Shown one piece after another: positions 19,001-29,200 of a stretch of 64,000 nucleotides of DNA. The stretch comes from Planctomycetota bacterium. Lineage in GTDB: Bacteria > Planctomycetota > Phycisphaerae > UBA1845 > Fen-1342. A model generated the notes under the pieces. The model was given only the letters and a program-made list of their open reading frames with translations. It ran no database searches and was not told the DNA's origin. Location of the stretch: the NCBI GenBank assembly GCA_018814045.1, contig JAHJAR010000293.1, positions 1 through 64,000 on the forward strand, written 5' to 3'. The translations under genes were made by a program, and so were the position numbers. Numbering within the stretch: the first letter of the stretch is position 1; every line of letters begins with the position of its first letter.

Positions 19001-20876
19001 CGTTCTGCTTCGCGACCGGCGCCATGTCGGCGTCGATCTTGCCCGACCTGTAGAGCACGTTGTTGCGCAGCACGTTTCGCTTCGGCGCCATGGGTTCGTC
19101 ATCCAGGATGTTGATCAGCTCCGCATGACGATCTGCCCATGGACTCTTCGTGTACGGCATCGCCGCCAGCCGCTCGCGCAGGATCGGCCCGAGCTGCTCC
19201 TTGCCCCAGCCCAGCCCGCGGGCATCGAGATGTAGCGCCCGCCCGCACGACGAGAAGACGTTGTTCTCGATCGCGTTGTCCCGGCCGCCACCGATGAGCA
19301 TGCCCCAGTGGCAGTTGTGGAAGATGTTGCCGTAGATCTTCATGCCGCCGGCCTGGTCATCAATGTAGACCGCGTTTTCCCAGAGCTGGACACCCTGAAG
19401 GTCATGAAAGAAGTTGTGGCGGATCACGTTCCCTCGGAACGTCCAGTCCCGGCCCGTGTACACGGCCCCGCCGTCGCCGGTGCGGCTGAGCACGTGGTGA
19501 ACCTCGTTGTACTCGATGACGTGGTCGTTGCCCCAGAAGAGGATCGCGGCGTGGGGGGCGTCGTGGATCAGGTTGTGGGCGACGCGGCAGCCGACGCCGT
19601 TCAAACTGAGCGCCGGCCGATACGTGAGCCCGCGGCAACTGAAATGGTGGATGTGGTTGTTGTCGGCTATGTGCCCGGCGGCGGTGAGCGTCAACCGCTC
19701 ACCGCCGGTGAGGCTGATGCCGCCCTCGCCCGTCTGATAGATGTCGCAGCCGATGACGGCGTGATCTGTGCCTCCTTCAACAACAACCGCTCGGTCACCC
19801 AGGTTGCGCAGCGTGCATCCGGCGATGCGGACACCTGTGCCTCCCTTCACGAGAATGGCATCGCCGCGGCTGGCCTCGAGCATCAGGCCCTGGAAGGCAA
19901 CGTACGAGGCACCGTCCAACATGAGCAGTGGCGCCGCGAGCGTGCTGAGCTGGATGAGCGTTTCGTCGTCGGTACCGGTCGGCGGCCACCAATAGAGCAC
20001 CCCACTGCCGCGATCCACATAGTATTCACCCGGCTCGTCGATCTCCTCCAACAGATTCTCGGCGTAGTACGGCTTGTCCGCGGCCACACCATAAACGTGC
20101 GGCGTTGCGAGAGTGAGGTGACATTGCTCGGTGTCGATACCGGCGACCTTGATCGCCTCTTCGGCCCAGTCGTAGCGCCAGTAACCGACCAGCCAGATGT
20201 CGTCCGCGCTCAGCCATCGGCTCGGGCGGTCGTCGCGGTAAGCGAAGATGGGCTGGCCGACATCCTTGCCAGCGCCGGCCGGCCGTGTGCCGGGGCCAAA
20301 CGTCGGTCCGGTCTCAACAAACCCATCGTTTGGCCAACGAGCAAGCGTCATGGGCTTGCCGTCGCAGAACAACTCCAGCGGTGCGGGTCGGATCGGATGT
20401 GGGAAGCCGCGTGGCAGGATCGGGTCGATCCCTGCCAGGCCGAAGGTGTGAAGATCGACCTGCCGCACGTGTTGTCGGGCGTCCGCGCTGATGACGCGCG
20501 CCAGAATCGCCGGGTCTGTCACTGGTTCGAATGCCGTCCATGGCAGGCGATTTCCGCCGACGAGTGTGGCGGTCTCGCCGGGCTGCGAGCGGTACGTGGC
20601 GGGCGCCTCCTGCGCACCGGAGTCCCGTGCATCGAGCACGAAGGACTCGGTAAGCGTGTATGTACCGCCGCGCAGCCAGACCGTGATGGCGACGGCAGGT
20701 CGGTCACCGCGAGAGCGCAGCGCCCGCACCGCATCGCGAGCTGCCGTGAGCGTAGCCAACGGCCGCTCGAGGGTTCCTGGGTTTATGTCGGCACCATTTG
20801 GTGCGACGTAGAGTTCCTCAGCGTCCGCCCCGCTGATGGCCACAAGCAGCACAAGGCCCGGAATAATGAACCTCAT
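16029..20876 (-). CDS. Secreted beta-helix / GH16 / beta-helix polysaccharide-degrading protein
   Basis: A protein of 1615 residues in three parts. After a signal peptide ([20 protein letters not shown]), residues 20-680 form a right-handed beta-helix domain starting [10 protein letters not shown], with many N-x-I/V-x-x-N rungs ([28 protein letters not shown]). Residues about 702-941 are a glycoside hydrolase family 16 domain ([35 protein letters not shown]). The catalytic ExDxxE is E827-D829-E832. Residues 948-1615 are a second beta-helix domain beginning again with [10 protein letters not shown]. The start at 20876 follows GGGAG with a 6-base spacer; a TTG 18 bases earlier is less likely. 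GH16 enzymes cut beta-1,3/1,4-glucans, agarose, carrageenan and the like. The beta-helix parts may be lyases, hydrolases or binding modules, so the protein probably attacks an algal or exopolysaccharide. Confidence 0.9.
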   Translation of the reverse strand: MRFIIPGLVLLVAISGADAEELYVAPNGADINPGTLERPLATLTAARDAVRALRSRGDRPAVAITVWLRGGTYTLTESFVLDARDSGAQEAPATYRSQPGETATLVGGNRLPWTAFEPVTDPAILARVISADARQHVRQVDLHTFGLAGIDPILPRGFPHPIRPAPLELFCDGKPMTLARWPNDGFVETGPTFGPGTRPAGAGKDVGQPIFAYRDDRPSRWLSADDIWLVGYWRYDWAEEAIKVAGIDTEQCHLTLATPHVYGVAADKPYYAENLLEEIDEPGEYYVDRGSGVLYWWPPTGTDDETLIQLSTLAAPLLMLDGASYVAFQGLMLEASRGDAILVKGGTGVRIAGCTLRNLGDRAVVVEGGTDHAVIGCDIYQTGEGGISLTGGERLTLTAAGHIADNNHIHHFSCRGLTYRPALSLNGVGCRVAHNLIHDAPHAAILFWGNDHVIEYNEVHHVLSRTGDGGAVYTGRDWTFRGNVIRHNFFHDLQGVQLWENAVYIDDQAGGMKIYGNIFHNCHWGMLIGGGRDNAIENNVFSSCGRALHLDARGLGWGKEQLGPILRERLAAMPYTKSPWADRHAELINILDDEPMAPKRNVLRNNVLYRSGKIDADMAPVAKQNAMLTDNVETDENPGFADPEHLDFALRPNAPLKEKLPGFKPIPFGQIGLQRDEYRPEPSVEHAHGMPEMPGFLQHDDYALVWQDEFEGPIGTPPDSARWAPRHLGPRRDAINVAEAARLDGQGHLLITTTCHEPTATRPAATLFATSEYHTGMISTAGKFEPTFGYFECRYKTQTQPGHWSAFWLQSPTMGSPVGNPASAGVEIDVIEYLATPKYRDRALHTIHWDGYGEDHKSRHINKPVPRLGEGFHTFGLEWTPQEYIFYVDGQETGRMREAVSQRGEFLILSAEVGEWADDIADAKLPDAMAVDYVRVWQRQPSAPAGETLYVAPDGNDAWSGRLPPASDDRSDGPLATLAGARDAIRRLGPEERRTGAITVEIAAGQYTMREPLVLTPSDSGSANAPITYRARAGERPVFDGGRTISGFVESSPGVWTAHVPEVAAGEWYFEQLFVNGRRAIRARTPDESYFFMQGVEETVFTPGERVPQKARLIVLAKPKDVSVLATLDPLQLADVQLIAYHKWDITRRFIEHLDEGRNAIVTHGQGMKPWNPWTKETRYHLENCAAALTVPGEWFLDRADRLSYLPRETEDIKTARVIAPVTEQFIVVQGRPETGEFVEHVRFEGLTFRHAAYHTPPEGFEPAQAAATIDAVVMLDGARHVEISDCEIEHIGRYGIWFRRGCQDCVVQRTRIHDTGAGGVRIGETATRKGDAEQTGRIVVDNNIIRAGGRIFPCAVGVWIGHSGDNRITHNDIGDLYYTGVSVGWRWGYAESLAKRNVIAFNHIHDIGQGVLSDMGGVYTLGPSQGTSVSHNVIHDVDSYAYGGWGLYTDEGSTGILMESNLVYNTKTGGFHQHYGRDNVIRNNIFAFSRLYQLQCTRVEDHRSFTFENNIVYWDSGALLAGPWTKINVLMDHNCYRHTGGADFDFTGSSWEQWREAGRDAHSVIEDPGFSDPGQRDFKLSEKSPARDIGFEPFDFTQAGVYGSPGWVAKAKSE

Positions 20877-21022
20877 TTTGAACTCCCAAGACAAAAAGGC
20901 TGCGCCGAACGGGACCGGCCGACGGGCAGCCGGTATTCTGAACCACCGCAGACCGGCTGACGAGGTCTATTGCCGCCATCTGCGCGGCATTATGCGCGTG
21001 ACAAACAGGTTCGCACACGGAG

Positions 21023-21319
21023 ATGAGCGTGCCCGCATTGACTCGGACGGCCTTGTTCGTGGTGCTGTTGAGTTGCTTGACGCCGGATACCGGGGCACAA
21101 GAGACGGTGACGCTCAGGCCCGCGGCGATCCTGCGGAAGAGTAGCCAGTCGAACCGCTCGGACCGGGGCGCGGCGACACAGGCCGTGCTCATGAGCGTCT
21201 ACCGTGTGCCGCGCCTGCGTGCCCACGACCCGCTGCAAACGATTACCGACGCCTTGCGAACCTACATCCAAACTGGCGAGCTCCCGCCGCTACCCGCGCC
21301 CACCATTGCAGACGGGTGA
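21023..21319 (+). CDS. Possible small secreted protein
   Basis: An open frame of 98 codons whose first 25 residues look like a signal peptide (MSVPALTRTALFVVLLSCLT, then PDTGAQ). A GGAG lies directly before the ATG and five bases before an in-frame GTG at 29. The mature part (about 70 residues, rich in R and S) matches nothing I recognise. It sits in a 746-base gap (20877-21622) where I see no other gene, so it could be real, a decayed gene or chance. Confidence 0.3.
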   Translation: MSVPALTRTALFVVLLSCLTPDTGAQETVTLRPAAILRKSSQSNRSDRGAATQAVLMSVYRVPRLRAHDPLQTITDALRTYIQTGELPPLPAPTIADG

Positions 21320-21622
21320 ACTGTTACTGTTACTCTTGAACAGGCTATTCCGGAAGCAAAGAGAAACCAGTACGGCCGATGGTGGTGCGACGGGGATGGA
21401 GCCGGCGGCATCGCCGCCCTGCTCGGCGTCGCAGACAACAGCGGCACGCAGCTTGGCGGAGGCGGCCCGGGCGGCCAAACGAGCCCTGGCAGATGACCGT
21501 GACGCACATTCGCAGGGGTCGCGCGCGCGGGCCACGCAGCCGAGGATGAACCCGGGCACCGGAGGCATGGTCGTCACACAGCCCGCACGCCCCGTTCTCC
21601 AGCGCAGGACGTCGGCGTCGGG

Positions 21623-22060
21623 TCAGCCGCCGATCAGCAGCTCCACGAATGCGTCGATGTCAAAGCCGTTGACCTCGCCATCACGGTTGATGTCGGCCAG
21701 CATGTGGTCGCAGTCGGGGTACTGGGCGTAGTAGTAGTCCGGACCCAGTAGCGCCAGCACGAAGGGATCGATGTCAAAGCCGTTGATGACGCCGTCGCAA
21801 TTCATGTCACCGATCTCGAAAGCCGGGCCCACACCGGACCAGAAGCCGCCGACGAGCTCGAAGTCGCCGCCGCTCATGGGGGTTGTCGACGCATCGGGCT
21901 GGCCGATCGTGCCGGACAGTTCGAAATCGCCGCCGGTGGTCCACATCTCGCCGCCGTCGTCGATGGTCCACCAATCGAGGGTGAAGTCGTCCGCCGCGAC
22001 GGTAGTAGCAGCGAGCAGGGCGATCGTGCCAAGTGTGAGGCTAATGACTATCTTTCGCAT
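21623..22060 (-). CDS. Small secreted protein with two dockerin-like calcium repeats
   Basis: A protein of 145 residues. GGAG lies eight bases before ATG 22060, and the start is followed by a signal peptide (RKIVISLTLGTIALL...AADD). The middle has two copies of a GGDFEL motif (TTGGDFELSGTIGQPD and MSGGDFELVGGFW), typical of a planctomycete secreted-protein domain. The C-terminus has two EF-hand-like loops: IGDMNCDGVINGFDIDPFV and ADINRDGEVNGFDIDAFV. Paired D-x-N-x-DG loops are dockerin type I-like and bind calcium; whether a cohesin partner exists is unknown. Similar tails occur on many planctomycete exoproteins. It precedes the C10 protease gene's end by only 63 bases on the same strand. Confidence 0.85.
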   Translation of the reverse strand: MRKIVISLTLGTIALLAATTVAADDFTLDWWTIDDGGEMWTTGGDFELSGTIGQPDASTTPMSGGDFELVGGFWSGVGPAFEIGDMNCDGVINGFDIDPFVLALLGPDYYYAQYPDCDHMLADINRDGEVNGFDIDAFVELLIGG

Positions 22061-22123
22061 CGATGCTTCTCCGGTGCTGTGCTGTCCACAACGGGGCACG
22101 CACAAGCCCCAAGTACCTTGATT

Positions 22124-23647
22124 CTATCGAATGACCATTTCGCCGCCACCGTTGATCTTCATTCCACCGCCTTGGATTCGAATGCGCGTTTTGCCGGGAA
22201 TGTTGCCTTCCAGAAAGAAGCGAATAGTGGCGCCGGGCTCGCCGTTGAACTGAATGGCGTCGCTCGGGTTGCCGCTGTTGACCAGGAGGAATCCGGACCG
22301 CAGTATTTGCAGGTCTTGCCCGATACTGAACCAGGCGTTGGTGCCCGCGGTGTCGCGATCGAAGTATCGACGCACGCCGCCGGGATAGTACGAGCCCATC
22401 GTGCTCCCAATCGCGACGTCCGGGACGACAATGGCGATGGCGTACTCATCCGGCGGGTTTCCCAGGTGCAACTCGTCCACCACCCACCACGCGTCATAGG
22501 AGTCATTGGGCCAACCGTAGTTCATGTGGAGCAAGTAGAGGACGTCGAAATCCACCCTCCAACCGTCGTTAACGATGGCGTGGTCTTCGACCCGGTACGG
22601 CAGGGGGCGGTTGACGTTGAGCTGGTTTCTCAGGGCGTTGAACCAGTCGAGCTGCGAATCGTAGTCCGAGCGGTAAATGACACAGCCGTTTTCGTCATAG
22701 CGGAAGTAATCCTCGAAAGCGTCCTCCAGGTAGGCCGTGGGTGTCCCCGATGAATCGCAGCCGTAGTCCATATCCGTCGCCAGACCAACCTCACTACAGA
22801 GTTCGGCCACCGCATTGATCTGCTCCCAAGTGACGGACTCCTCATTCTCGTTATAGAACCAGCCGCCGCCATCGTAGATATACTCGTTGCACATGTTGGG
22901 CCAGTCATAGGCATCAGTGAACGGTTCCGAGCCCGCGGGCGGCCAGCGCCAGTGGTACATGACTTGCGCCCCCACAACGGCGACACAGCCCGCACGGGCG
23001 CAGTAGTTGAAGCGATCGTACTGTGACCAGTCGCAGCTCATGCCGGGGCACTGGTCGTTGTAGGGTGGCTGCTGGTGCCAGTTGCAGGTGAGCATGGTCT
23101 CGCCTTCCTGGTAGTTCATCCCGCCGCCGCGACGGACTGGCCGCGGTTTCCGGTGCTCCTGGGGATCGAAGGTCTCCGATAGCAGAGCATCCGAGATGGC
23201 GCGGTAGTTGATCTCCAGCAGGTCGCCGATCTTGTCGTCGGGCTGGAGCGGCCGGCCGAGCTGCTGCTCGATCCCGGCGAGGATGTTCTCCATCTTGCCC
23301 TTGATCAGGTCGGTCAGACCCTCGTCACTGTCGGGGTCCAGGTTGCAGCGGGTGGAATAGGCCCGCACCGGGGCCAGTTCCTTGTGCAGCGAGAGCACCA
23401 GGTAGCCCTGGGGCCGGACCTGACAGAAGTACCCCAGCGTACGGTCGCCGCGTTTGAATTCCTGAACCGACACGACCTCGGCGGTCTCGGCGCCGTTCCA
23501 ACTGCCCTCGTCAACGAGGATGAAGTTGACGTAATTGCGGGCGATGGTCAGGGCTTCCTGCGCGCTGGCCAGCTCTGCCTGTGCGCACCGCGTGCCGGCC
23601 AGCAAGACGACCAAAGCGGCCAGGAGAGTGTTTGTTGTTGATCTCAT
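22124..23647 (-). CDS. Secreted C10-family (streptopain-like) cysteine protease
   Basis: A protein of 507 residues with signal peptide (RSTTNTLLAALVVLLAGTRC). An N-terminal inhibitory prodomain of about 150 residues is followed by a papain-fold domain. The catalytic Cys is in ARAGCVAVVGAQVMYHWRWP (C221), the family signature GCVA-x-AQ-x-M-x-YH. The catalytic His is in EDHAIVNDGWR (H356), followed by LLHMNYGWPND, which corresponds to the FHLNWGW block of the family. The C-terminal 80 residues are a beta-rich tail ending in GGGMKINGGGEMVI. The start has GGAGG eight bases upstream. The gene lies 18 bases after the tail-fibre-like gene and is probably co-transcribed with it. SpeB-type enzymes are self-activating; the target here is unknown. 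Confidence 0.85.
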   Translation of the reverse strand: MRSTTNTLLAALVVLLAGTRCAQAELASAQEALTIARNYVNFILVDEGSWNGAETAEVVSVQEFKRGDRTLGYFCQVRPQGYLVLSLHKELAPVRAYSTRCNLDPDSDEGLTDLIKGKMENILAGIEQQLGRPLQPDDKIGDLLEINYRAISDALLSETFDPQEHRKPRPVRRGGGMNYQEGETMLTCNWHQQPPYNDQCPGMSCDWSQYDRFNYCARAGCVAVVGAQVMYHWRWPPAGSEPFTDAYDWPNMCNEYIYDGGGWFYNENEESVTWEQINAVAELCSEVGLATDMDYGCDSSGTPTAYLEDAFEDYFRYDENGCVIYRSDYDSQLDWFNALRNQLNVNRPLPYRVEDHAIVNDGWRVDFDVLYLLHMNYGWPNDSYDAWWVVDELHLGNPPDEYAIAIVVPDVAIGSTMGSYYPGGVRRYFDRDTAGTNAWFSIGQDLQILRSGFLLVNSGNPSDAIQFNGEPGATIRFFLEGNIPGKTRIRIQGGGMKINGGGEMVIR

Positions 23648-23665
23648 GGTGACCACCTCCCCTCC

Positions 23666-25405
23666 CTACTGAAGCGTGACCAGGACCAGGATTTGACCCT
23701 TTTCGCCCTGCTTCAGCGGCTGCATGGCCTTGCCGAGGATGGCGCCCTGGGCCTTCTCGTGGTCGGTTACCTTCATCGCGTAGCCGGGCGTCGGTGACGT
23801 TGTGAGCAGGTCGCCGGGCTGGATCGTCCCGTACGTGGCGTCCACGTTGCAGTACACGCGGCCGGCCAGGGCAACGTCGAGGTCGTACTGCCCCGCGCCG
23901 AGGCGCACCGCCGAGCCCAGACCATTAGCGCCGGCGACAATGCCCGCCACCTTGCGATCGTAGGGTGCCATGCCTATGGCGAGTTGGCCGACATGCTCGG
24001 CGTCGATGACGAGCACCGTGCCCGGCGTGATCTCGTTCTCGCCCGAGACGTCGAAGCCCTCGGCGTAGTCCAGCCCTTCGCCGAGCTCGATGAGAATCTG
24101 TCCGCTTGACGGACTTACGATCTCGACGTTGCCCACAAAGCGGCCGGCCACTCCCGCGGCGGTGGATTCGGCGTAAATGCCGAACCCGCTCGTGGTTTTC
24201 GCGTAGACTCCCGTGCCGCCGACGGATTCTCCATATACGCCTGTGCCGTAGCCGGCGTGGGTTCCGGTCACGCCTGTGCCGTTCCACGAGTCATCGTTGT
24301 GTCCGTAGACGCCCACGCCGCCGGTGGAAAGACCGTAGACGCCGCGTCCGCTCGGCGTGTAGCCATAGACACCCCAGCCACTGCCGTCCTGACTACCATA
24401 GACGCCGATACCGTTGCCTCCGGTACTGTTGTTGTGACCGCGTACGCCGGCGGAGTATCCGCCCGGTGTGGTGCTGTTGACGAAGCCGCGGACGCCCGAC
24501 GCGCCGTTCGCGATCGAATCGGTCGCGCCCCAGACGCCCGGAAGTGACCCAGTGCTCTGGTTGTGCAAGCCATAGACGCCGGTTCCGGAAGAGGCACCTT
24601 TCACCGCCGGATAGCCGTCCCAGTTGAGCGCGTCCAGCGATGCCTGCGGGTCTTGCACCTGGATGCCAACGTAACCCTGGAAGCAGCCTCGGCCGTTGAA
24701 GTACCCGGCGTAACCGCCCTCGCCGAGACTTACGCCAAACACACCAGTGGAGTCTGCGCCCAAGGCGAAGCCGTATACCCCTATGCCGCCGGCACCACCG
24801 CTGGCTCCAAAGACACCATATCCGTCATCGCTGCTGCCTTTGACGCCGTAGCCGTTGGCGTGGTATCCGCTGATGGCGGCAGCGATGGACAGGTCGGTCT
24901 CCCGCACGTCGAGCGTGGAGGACGGGCTGCTCGTCCCGATGCCGACATAACCGACGTTGTTGTTGTAGATATGGTCGCCGTTCAGCGTCCAATAACCGCC
25001 ACTGCCGGGGCCATTGAGGGCATACAACGCGACCGGCGCCGCGGTCACCGGCTGGCGCGGCGAAAGCACAGTGTGCGGCCCACCGCCCCCACTGGCCCGT
25101 ACGGCCACTTCCAGCCAGCGGGCGTTCCCGTTGAACGCACCAACACCGAAGTCCAGTTGCGCCGTGAATAGACCGTTGCTGACGGGCCAGTCGTCTACCG
25201 GGAAGTCGCTGCCGACCTGTAACCCGCCTTGGGCAGCGTCGTACAGGCGAAAGACGAAGTCATAGTCGCCGTCGGCGGGCAGGCCGGATTCCTTGAGCTC
25301 GCCCTGGTACGTGAACTCGGTGCCCAGGGAAATCGCGCGGGCGGTCTCGTAGCCGCTGCCCCACGCGAGAACGACAGCAAACACAATAAGTCGTGGGCAT
25401 CTCAT
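23666..25405 (-). CDS. Secreted tail-fibre-like GVYG-repeat protein
   Basis: A protein of 579 residues; GGAG lies seven bases before ATG 25405, and the protein begins with a signal peptide. After a beta-sandwich of about 120 residues (TEFTYQGELKESGLPADGDY, FRLYDAAQGG) comes a hinge with VGIGTSSPSSTLDVRE, the element that begins many phage tail-fibre and adhesin shafts. About fifteen G-x-GVYG-x repeats follow (GVYGFALGADSTGVFG, GTGVYGLHN and so on), which should form a trimeric beta-helix. The last 140 residues start with GLDYAEGFDVSGENEITPG, which resembles the self-cleaving C-terminal chaperone domain of such fibres. No phage gene is near, so it is more likely a cell-surface fibre. The C10 protease gene follows after 18 bases. 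Confidence 0.82.
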   Translation of the reverse strand: MRCPRLIVFAVVLAWGSGYETARAISLGTEFTYQGELKESGLPADGDYDFVFRLYDAAQGGLQVGSDFPVDDWPVSNGLFTAQLDFGVGAFNGNARWLEVAVRASGGGGPHTVLSPRQPVTAAPVALYALNGPGSGGYWTLNGDHIYNNNVGYVGIGTSSPSSTLDVRETDLSIAAAISGYHANGYGVKGSSDDGYGVFGASGGAGGIGVYGFALGADSTGVFGVSLGEGGYAGYFNGRGCFQGYVGIQVQDPQASLDALNWDGYPAVKGASSGTGVYGLHNQSTGSLPGVWGATDSIANGASGVRGFVNSTTPGGYSAGVRGHNNSTGGNGIGVYGSQDGSGWGVYGYTPSGRGVYGLSTGGVGVYGHNDDSWNGTGVTGTHAGYGTGVYGESVGGTGVYAKTTSGFGIYAESTAAGVAGRFVGNVEIVSPSSGQILIELGEGLDYAEGFDVSGENEITPGTVLVIDAEHVGQLAIGMAPYDRKVAGIVAGANGLGSAVRLGAGQYDLDVALAGRVYCNVDATYGTIQPGDLLTTSPTPGYAMKVTDHEKAQGAILGKAMQPLKQGEKGQILVLVTLQ

Positions 25406-25630
25406 CGGTCTTCTCCTTCTCATCGCCCCGCCGTCCATACTCCGATCGGGTGGACGACTGTCTTCTGGTCGGAATGCCGGCGGTCAGGCGCGACGAATGG
25501 GCTCTCCAAACTGGTACAATGGCACATGGCGGGTCCCGACCCCGGGCCGGTCTGTGGCAGACCACGCGACCCGCTATAGGTACCTCCGCCGTTGGACGGC
25601 GTGAGCCATCAGATTGCGCAGGTTTTTTTG

Positions 25631-26224
25631 ATGGGTAGCCGGCAGGAAGGAGACGTGACCCGTATTCTGCGAGCGGCCGAGGCCGGGGATGCGCAGGCAG
25701 CCGCCGAGCTGCTGCCATTGGTCTATTCTGAGCTGCGCCGGTCGGCGCGGGCGCGGATGGCCAAGACCCCGCCGGGAAACACACTCCAGCCGACGGCTCT
25801 GGTTCATGAAGCGTACCTGCGCCTGATCGGGAAGGACGACGCGAAGCTGGGCAAGAGCCGCGGGCACTTCTTCGCGGCCGCCGCTCAAGCGATGCGCGAC
25901 ATCCTGGTGGAACAGGCTCGCCGCAAGAAGCGCCAGAAACGCGGTGGCGGTCGCAAACGGATTGACATAGACGGTGCCGACCTCGCGGAAGTGCCGCTCG
26001 AACCACCGGCGGAAGACATTCTGGCCTTGGATGAAGCGCTTCAGAGGCTGGAGCAGGAACAGCCCCGTCTTGTGGAAGTCGTCAAGCTGCGTTTCTTCGC
26101 AGGGTTGACGACGAGGGAGACGGCTGCCGCGCTGGGGATCTCCGTGCCGACGGTCGAGCGGGACTGGCGTTTCGCGCGTACGTTGCTATACACGCATCTG
26201 GCGGGCTCGCAAGCGCGCCGCTGA
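25631..26224 (+). CDS. ECF-type RNA polymerase sigma factor
   Basis: A protein of 197 residues. Region 2 is recognisable in LVYSELRRSARARMAK-x-TPPGNTLQPTALVHEAYLRL, and the region 2.3/2.4 part in SRGHFFAAAAQAMRDILVEQ. Region 4 ends with the helix-turn-helix LTTRETAAALGISVPTVERD. This is the TIGR02999 (Sig-70 X6) type of sigma factor common in planctomycetes and acidobacteria, which typically lacks a classic anti-sigma gene. The ATG at 25631 was chosen because the conserved part begins just after it. The following gene, 13 bases downstream, is a Ser/Thr kinase, a common partner that probably regulates the sigma factor by phosphorylation. Confidence 0.9.
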   Translation: MGSRQEGDVTRILRAAEAGDAQAAAELLPLVYSELRRSARARMAKTPPGNTLQPTALVHEAYLRLIGKDDAKLGKSRGHFFAAAAQAMRDILVEQARRKKRQKRGGGRKRIDIDGADLAEVPLEPPAEDILALDEALQRLEQEQPRLVEVVKLRFFAGLTTRETAAALGISVPTVERDWRFARTLLYTHLAGSQARR

Positions 26225-26237
26225 CGGTCCGACAATC

Positions 26238-29200
26238 ATGACGGGAAGACGACTGCAAAGGGCCAGGGAAGTCTTCGAGAAGCTGGTTGACGTGCCCCCG
26301 GGGCAGCGCGAACCCCTCCTCGCCAGCGCGTGCGACGGCGACGAGCAACTGCAGACCTTTGTCAAAGAGCTGCTGGCCAACCACGACGGTGGCATGGGGG
26401 AATTCATGGTGTCTCCCGCCTTCGTCTCAGATTCTGATCCGCCTTTTACGGATGCCACTCGGCCGCCGCAGCGCATCGGACGCTATGAGATCATCCGCGT
26501 AATCGGCGAGGGCGGGATGGGCACGGTCTATGAGGCCCAGCAGGAGAATCCCCGGCGGTGCGTCGCGCTGAAAGTCGTCCGTCCCGGTCTGATGGCAAGT
26601 CACGTCCTCCGTCGCTTCCAGCAAGAGGCCAACCTGCTTGGACAGCTTCAGCACTCCGGCATCGCGCAAATCTACGAAGCGGGCGTGGCCGAGGTCACCT
26701 CCGGGGTGGGTCCGAGCGCGCGCCAGCCCTTCTTCGCGATGGAGCTGATCCGTGGCGGGACCCTGACTGAGTACGCGCAGAGCGCTCGACTCCGGACGCG
26801 TGAGCGCCTGGAGCTCCTGGCCCGCGTGTGCGACGCGGTGCAGCACGCCCACCAGAACGGCGTGATTCACCGTGATCTCAAGCCCGCCAACGTCCTCGTG
26901 GACGAAAACGGGCAGCCGAAGATTCTGGATTTCGGCGTGGCGCGACTTACCGACGCCGACGTTCAGACCGTGACCACGCAAACCGGGGTCGGGCAGTTGA
27001 TCGGCACCGTCCCCTACATGAGCCCAGAGCAGGTGAGTGGCGACTCCCGCCAATTGGATACTCGCTCCGACGTGTACTCGCTGGGCGTCATCCTCTTCGA
27101 GCTTCTCAGTGGCAAACTGCCTCACGACGTGCGCACCACGTCGATTCCCGAGGCCGTTCGGAAGATACGCGATGATCTCCCGGTTCGACTTGCATCGCTC
27201 GACCGGTCGTTTCGTGGAGAGATCGAGATCATCGTCAGCAAGGCCTTGGAGAAGGAGAAGCCGCGGCGATATCAGACCGCGTCCGATCTCGCGGCAGACA
27301 TCCGCCGCTACTTGCGCGGCGACGCGATCGAGGCCCGCCGTGACTCGGCGTTGTATGTGCTCCGAAAGGCGGTGCGGCGCTATCGTGGAATCGCGCTGGC
27401 GGGGGCGCTCCTGCTCGTCCTCTTGACCACGTTTGGAGTGGTTTCGTTCGTTCAGGCTGAGAAGAACCGCCGCCTAGCCGCCGATGAGCGCCAGGCACGC
27501 GAAAACGCCGTTGCGGCCCTCAAGCTGGCTCGGCACGAACAGAAGCGCGCCGACGCCGCTTCGACGCGGTTGCAAGCTGAACTCACAACCAGCAGCATCG
27601 AGCGCGGGCGCCTGCTCGGCCGGACGGGAAACCTGACGGCGGCGGAGGAGCTGATTTGGCGCGAGCATCTCGTGAATCCCGCTTCGAATCACTCCTTCTG
27701 GGCCCTCTGGGAGCTTTACTCTCATAACCCCTGTCTCGCCACACTGGGGATGCATGACAGGACGATGCGCGCCGTAGCGTACGCCCCGGACGGCAGACTA
27801 TTTGCTTCAGCCGGCGACGACGCCGTCGTCAAGCTATGGGACACCTCCACGTTCGAATGTGCGGCGATCCTCACCCAACACACCGGCCCGGTGCGCGGCC
27901 TTGATTTTGGACCCGATGGACGGCACCTCGCCTCTGCAAGTCTCGACGGCACAATCGTGATTTGGGACGTTGCGTCACACACGCCTGTACAGGTGTTGCG
28001 CGGTCACGCCGGTGCTTTCCACTCAGTCTGCTACTCGCGCGACGGAACACAACTTGTTTGTGGGGCAGACGACGGGACCGTGCGTGTCCTGGATGCCGCG
28101 CAGGGCAAGACGATCGGAACACTCCCCGGGCACCAGGCTGCGGTTGTGTTCTTGCGCTTCAGCCCCGACGCTGCGCTCCTCGCCACCGCCTCGACAGACC
28201 GCATGATCAAACTCTGGCGGGATCTAAGCGGCCCTGCGATCGCGACACTAACGGGCCATCGAGGTGGCGTTGCATCGTTGGCATTCTCACCGGACGGCCA
28301 CACACTAGCCTCGGGAGGCAGTGACAAGGCCTTCAAGCTGTGGGATCTCGCAACGTACGAATGCACCGATACGATCGATGCCAACAACGGAACCGTGAGG
28401 TTCCTGAAGTTCTCGTCGGACGGACAGTCGTTGATAGTCTGCGGGTGGTGGCGCATCGATGTCTGGGATTTGAGTACCCGCACGCGCCGACCATTGGCGG
28501 CTCACGGCGTCGAGGCGGCCGACGTCAGCCCCAATGGTCGGTTCCTCGCCCACGCCGGTGGATATGCCCGCGTGTGGCCCAGCTCCGTCGTTCGCCTCGA
28601 GGACATCGCCACCGACGCCGGAGTGCTCCGGCTCAGCGGGAGCTCCGGCCGCCGCCCGGCTGCGGTCGGCCCCGGCGGTCGCCTTATCGCCGCCAGCGAC
28701 GCCGCCGGGCGCGTGTGTCTCTGGGAAACGGCAACCGGTCGCCTGCTCGCGTCGCTGGAGGGTCATCCCAATCGCTGGTCTTCCTGCCACTTCCATCCCG
28801 CCGGCAGGATCCTGGCAACATGCACTTCGGGCGAGATGAAGTTCTGGGATCTCGCCACCGGCGGCATGCTCTGTGCATTGAGCGGGCACCATGCGGCGAC
28901 CACGCACTCCATGACCTTCAGTCCTGATGGAAACACGTTCGCCGCCACGTGGCAAGACGGGACAATCCAGATCCGCGCCATGTCGAGCAATGAGATCATC
29001 ACGACGATTCCCGCTCGACAACATGAGACGCTCAGCGTGCGCTTTAGCCCTGACGGAAACACACTCGCCGCCACGTACCGCTGGGGGATGATTCGGTGGT
29101 ACTCCGCCCGGGGGGACCTGCTGGCGGAATTCAACACAGTCCTCACGCCCTGGACCGCCACGTTCAGTCCCGACGGAAAGAAACTCGCCGCCGCCTGTTG

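Noticed and set aside
19308-20960. Plus-strand open frame of 550 codons inside the beta-helix/GH16 gene
   Set aside because: Antisense to a protein with signal peptide, GH16 motif and beta-helix rungs; no domain of its own.
23666-25405. Prophage tail-fibre gene
   Set aside because: No capsid, terminase, integrase or other phage gene nearby, and it has a signal peptide; more likely a bacterial surface fibre.
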